Origin: Bacteroidales bacterium
Lineage (GTDB): Bacteria > Bacteroidota > Bacteroidia > Bacteroidales > F082
Assembly (NCBI GenBank): GCA_017428285.1
Contig: JAFRRE010000188.1
Location: 1 to 64,000, forward strand
Direction: 5' to 3'
Length of the DNA stretch: 64,000 nucleotides
Shown: positions 62,701 through 64,000 of the stretch, piece by piece
Layout: every line of letters begins with the position of its first letter
Numbering within the stretch: the stretch's first letter is position 1
Translations under genes and position numbers: made by a program
Notes under the pieces: generated by a model
What the model was told of the DNA's origin: nothing
The model's database searches: none
Seen by the model: the letters and a program-made list of their open reading frames with translations, nothing else

Positions 62701-62830
62701 ACTGCAGTTTCTGCTTGCCCAAGTCGCGGCGATACTGCGCGTTGGTCTTCGAGGGTTGTCCCGCGAACACGCTCACCGTGCTTTCCACCGCATCGGTCTG
62801 GTATTGCTGTATTTTGAATTTGAATTTCAT
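59780..62830 (-). CDS. Type III restriction enzyme Res-like subunit (second system)
   Basis: 1016 residues with the same architecture as the first Res but low similarity. Walker A is in METGTGKTYVYIKTMFEM (about 101), the DExx box in IIMDEPQKMEG (about 231), NYSATH (about 254), and EVGRGLRI (motif VI, about 565). The C-terminal nuclease shows PDW...AETKG in GNYAPDWAIAF and FFIAETKGSMDS (about 943-975). Restriction requires a Mod partner, which is not in the window. It should be upstream beyond the right edge if the system is complete. The ATG overlaps the AlbA_2 gene stop by four bases. Confidence 0.9.
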   Translation of the reverse strand: MKFKFKIQQYQTDAVESTVSVFAGQPSKTNAQYRRDLGKQKLQLKAEFEEEYVGYRNADVELNANQLLENIHHQQVQNDIPLSKSLAATNGLGACSLDVEMETGTGKTYVYIKTMFEMNKRFGWSKFIVVVPSIAIREGVYKSFTMLEEHFMEFYGKKARYFIYNSANLTQIDSFSSDASINVMIINVQAFNTSFKEGAANKEARIIYSKRDDFQSRRPIDVIAANRPIIIMDEPQKMEGEATQRALRNFKPLFVLNYSATHKTSHNCIYALDAYDAYKQRLVKKIQVKGITVQNLLGTQSYIYFDSIILSKNHAPVVRLEIEVKGAAATRRQLCKFEQGDSLFAVSQLPAYKDFVITEINPLANTVYFQNGKQLRQGEVMGDVSEKAIQLIQIRETIKSHFEKERALFQQGIKTLSLFFIDEVTNYKSYDTDGNEVQGPLWKMFEDEYNRYLNENLTLFEDDYQKYLRRFTAAQVHNGYFSIDKKGHSIDSEVKRGKDTSDDISAYDLILKNKERLLSFDEPTRFIFSHSALREGWDNPNVFQICTLRHANSSTAKRQEVGRGLRICVDNDGNRMDKERLGDAVHDTNKLTVIANENYSSFVDALQKETKDTLRERPTQATVDYFKGVTVKVGVEKHTISEQEAASIVSYLYDNDYIDEKGNILQDYHTDMEKGTLALMSKKLQPIEEQVHKLIQSIFDPAAFDDMVEDANGKAEVVNERLNDNAEKKEFKALWNEINHRYVYTVHYDSEELIQKAIAAINSDLNVTQLKYVVTTGIQGDDELDFTGEQSTRTKEMRDVSTSNVPYDLVGDIAKAATLTRRTVTRILKGIQRSKLYMFKNNPEEFIRKVSHIIREQKATMIVEHISYNRTENQYDSDIFTKEKSRQTVDKAYEAKKHILDYVFPDSQGERTFAEDLDKAEEVCVYAKLPRSFQIPTPVGNYAPDWAIAFNDGMGVKHVFFIAETKGSMDSMQLKGVEKAKIDCAKKLFNNVSTSQVRYGCVDSYGSLLEVMKGMN

Positions 62831-64000
62831 TTCGCATAAATCTGTATGAGGTTTTCTTTGTCAACCGACCATTGACCACCTTTAGCCGGTCCGATTCTAA
62901 TAACAATTCTTTGTTCTTGGAGAGCTTTAATCTTATTTGCAACAGTCCTTCGGGATACTTGTATGGCTGATGCCATATCATCCAAGGAAATCGATGGCTT
63001 TTCCATAATAAGTGAAAGAATTTCCGCCTCTATTTTTGGGGCATTTTTCAGTGCATTTTTCAGTGCATTTTTCAGTGCATTTTCAGTAACATCATACTGT
63101 TTTTTCGATGCAATGGCGATTGCGCTCAAACTTGCACGAAGCATAAAATCATCCTGCTTGAACACAGGCTTTGGCCATCCTCCTTCCTCTAACTCCCTAT
63201 ACATGCGGTCAACCCCCTCGCCAAATTCACGGATGAACTCATATTCTTTCATGAAAGCGGCAATCTTGGGGTTGCGGGAAAAATGGGTGGTTCGCATGTT
63301 GTTGAGGCGGACACGCCCGGGCAAGATGCCAGGACTTTCGACCGTGTAGTGGTCGTCGAACATTTTGATTTGGATGTCCGTTCCCAGAATCGAGTAATCG
63401 CGGTGGGCTATGGCATTAACAATCAGCTCGGTCCAACAAAACTCGGGATACTCCACCTCTGTTACGAAGCGTGCTTCAGGCCCCAAATAAGTGTGTTCTT
63501 TTATCTGCGTCTTGACGAAAGCGATAGCCTCGCGTGTCATATCCAAGATACGACCCTTGAAGATGACATCCTTGATGACATTCATCTCGCGTCCCACTTT
63601 CTCTTCCGTTCCGTCATAGCGGATGAAACGCACCCAAGCACGTTGGAAAAAACGCTGCGGTTCTTTTCCAAACAACAGTATGGCGGCACCGCTAATCTGT
63701 TCCTTGCCATCTTTATTCAGGATATAATCACCGTTGGTGCGAAGAAAAGTCAACGCATCTTTCTTATAACCAATCCTCTCGCAATACTTTGAAACAAAGT
63801 CCAAATCCAAATCATCAACCGTGGCCCTTGCAACGGGGTAATCCTCATAATACTGCACCCCTTTCGCCAGCATGATTTGCATACGGTCGTCAAAGGAGAG
63901 TTTCTTGGATTTGTCGCCAACACGATAGTAAGCCTCATCGGAAGAAGTGGCATGCATGGCGCTGCTCTGCTCCACCTCCAAAATTAGGATGTGGTTGTCT
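62827..64000 (-). CDS. AlbA_2/Schlafen-type ATP-binding protein, 5' end outside window
   Basis: The frame continues to the right edge without a stop (390 codons). The visible part begins in the AlbA_2 domain (HILILEVEQSSAMHATSSDEAYYRVGDKSKKL). It continues with ATP-binding/transcription-regulator features (ELIVNAIAHRDYSILGTDIQIKMFDD, PGILPGRVRLNNM, GEGVDRMYREL) and a C-terminal winged-helix HTH (SISLDDMASAIQVSRRTVANKIKALQEQ). A run of NALK repeats lies before the HTH. This family often sits inside restriction and defence operons. It is coupled to the Res-like gene by a four-base overlap. Confidence 0.85.
   Translation of the reverse strand, partial: DNHILILEVEQSSAMHATSSDEAYYRVGDKSKKLSFDDRMQIMLAKGVQYYEDYPVARATVDDLDLDFVSKYCERIGYKKDALTFLRTNGDYILNKDGKEQISGAAILLFGKEPQRFFQRAWVRFIRYDGTEEKVGREMNVIKDVIFKGRILDMTREAIAFVKTQIKEHTYLGPEARFVTEVEYPEFCWTELIVNAIAHRDYSILGTDIQIKMFDDHYTVESPGILPGRVRLNNMRTTHFSRNPKIAAFMKEYEFIREFGEGVDRMYRELEEGGWPKPVFKQDDFMLRASLSAIAIASKKQYDVTENALKNALKNALKNAPKIEAEILSLIMEKPSISLDDMASAIQVSRRTVANKIKALQEQRIVIRIGPAKGGQWSVDKENLIQIYAK
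63041..63088. repeat. In-frame 12-base tandem repeat encoding NALK
   Basis: GCATTTTTCAGT occurs three times in a row, followed by GCATTTTCAGTA. On the minus strand this encodes repeated Asn-Ala-Leu-Lys. Unit number could vary in frame. Confidence 0.85.

Noticed and set aside
61367..62839. 490-codon plus-strand frame
   Set aside because: It is antisense to the Res-like gene with intact helicase and nuclease motifs.

Overview
The window looks like a chromosomal segment of a gut- or rumen-type Bacteroidales bacterium. The evidence is the recurrent Bacteroidetes promoter -7 element (TAnnTTTG) close to many starts, the many lipoproteins and periplasmic proteins, LytTR and hybrid two-component systems, a TolC/adaptor/RND efflux set, InlB-type repeat and PEGA proteins, and AlbA_2 and ORF6N accessory genes. 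No rRNA, intact tRNA or CRISPR array is visible. The only tRNA signal is the 3' half of a tRNA-Pro at the left edge, which marks the end of an integrated element lying mostly outside the window.

Layout. 0-0.5 kb: end of a putative integrated element, with the tRNA-Pro remnant, direct repeats and terminators. 0.5-9.8 kb: metallophosphoesterase, DUF1508 protein, LytTR regulator/sensor pair facing a TolC-adaptor-RND efflux operon with a small PII-like gene at its end. 9.8-17.5 kb: accessory block with a STAS-like/ATPase pair, a type III restriction-modification system (mod-res), a decayed gene end and an ORF6N-PLD protein. 17.5-25.1 kb: housekeeping and envelope genes (ABC-F ATPase, glyoxalase-fold protein, aldose epimerase lipoprotein, 5'-nucleotidase-like phosphatase, hybrid sensor kinase). 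25.1-29 kb: a truncated IS3 element, a gene fragment, a YhcG-type nuclease with palindromes in its coding sequence, and a DUF1848 protein. 29-35.2 kb: NtrC-type regulator, coiled-coil lipoprotein, MBL-fold enzyme, arginase-family enzyme, DMT transporter. 35.2-39.9 kb: a toxin-antitoxin/abortive-infection array (MNT-HEPN, PIN-RelB, Abi_2, DUF4160-DUF2442/HTH) whose units are separated by copies of one composite intergenic repeat. 39.9-44.8 kb: InlB-repeat surface lipoprotein and a PEGA protein broken by two frameshifts. 44.9-48.6 kb: DUF47-Pit-DUF47 phosphate transport operon and pncB. 48.7-59.6 kb: two exported proteins of unknown function, a phosphoribosyltransferase, topoisomerase III and two tandem KefB-like antiporters. 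59.8-64 kb: a second type III-like restriction subunit translationally coupled to an AlbA_2 ATPase that runs off the right edge.

The most notable pattern is a short two-hairpin element (called module B here). It occurs five times in the same orientation, each time next to the 3' end of a minus-strand accessory gene: type III res, MNT-HEPN, PIN-RelB, Abi_2 and the InlB-repeat protein. In the 35-40 kb array it is preceded by two further modules (A and C), giving near-identical spacers between defence cassettes. A second theme is palindromes inside the coding sequences of accessory genes: two perfect copies in the YhcG gene and related ones in the ORF6N gene. All assignments come from reading motifs, without database searches.
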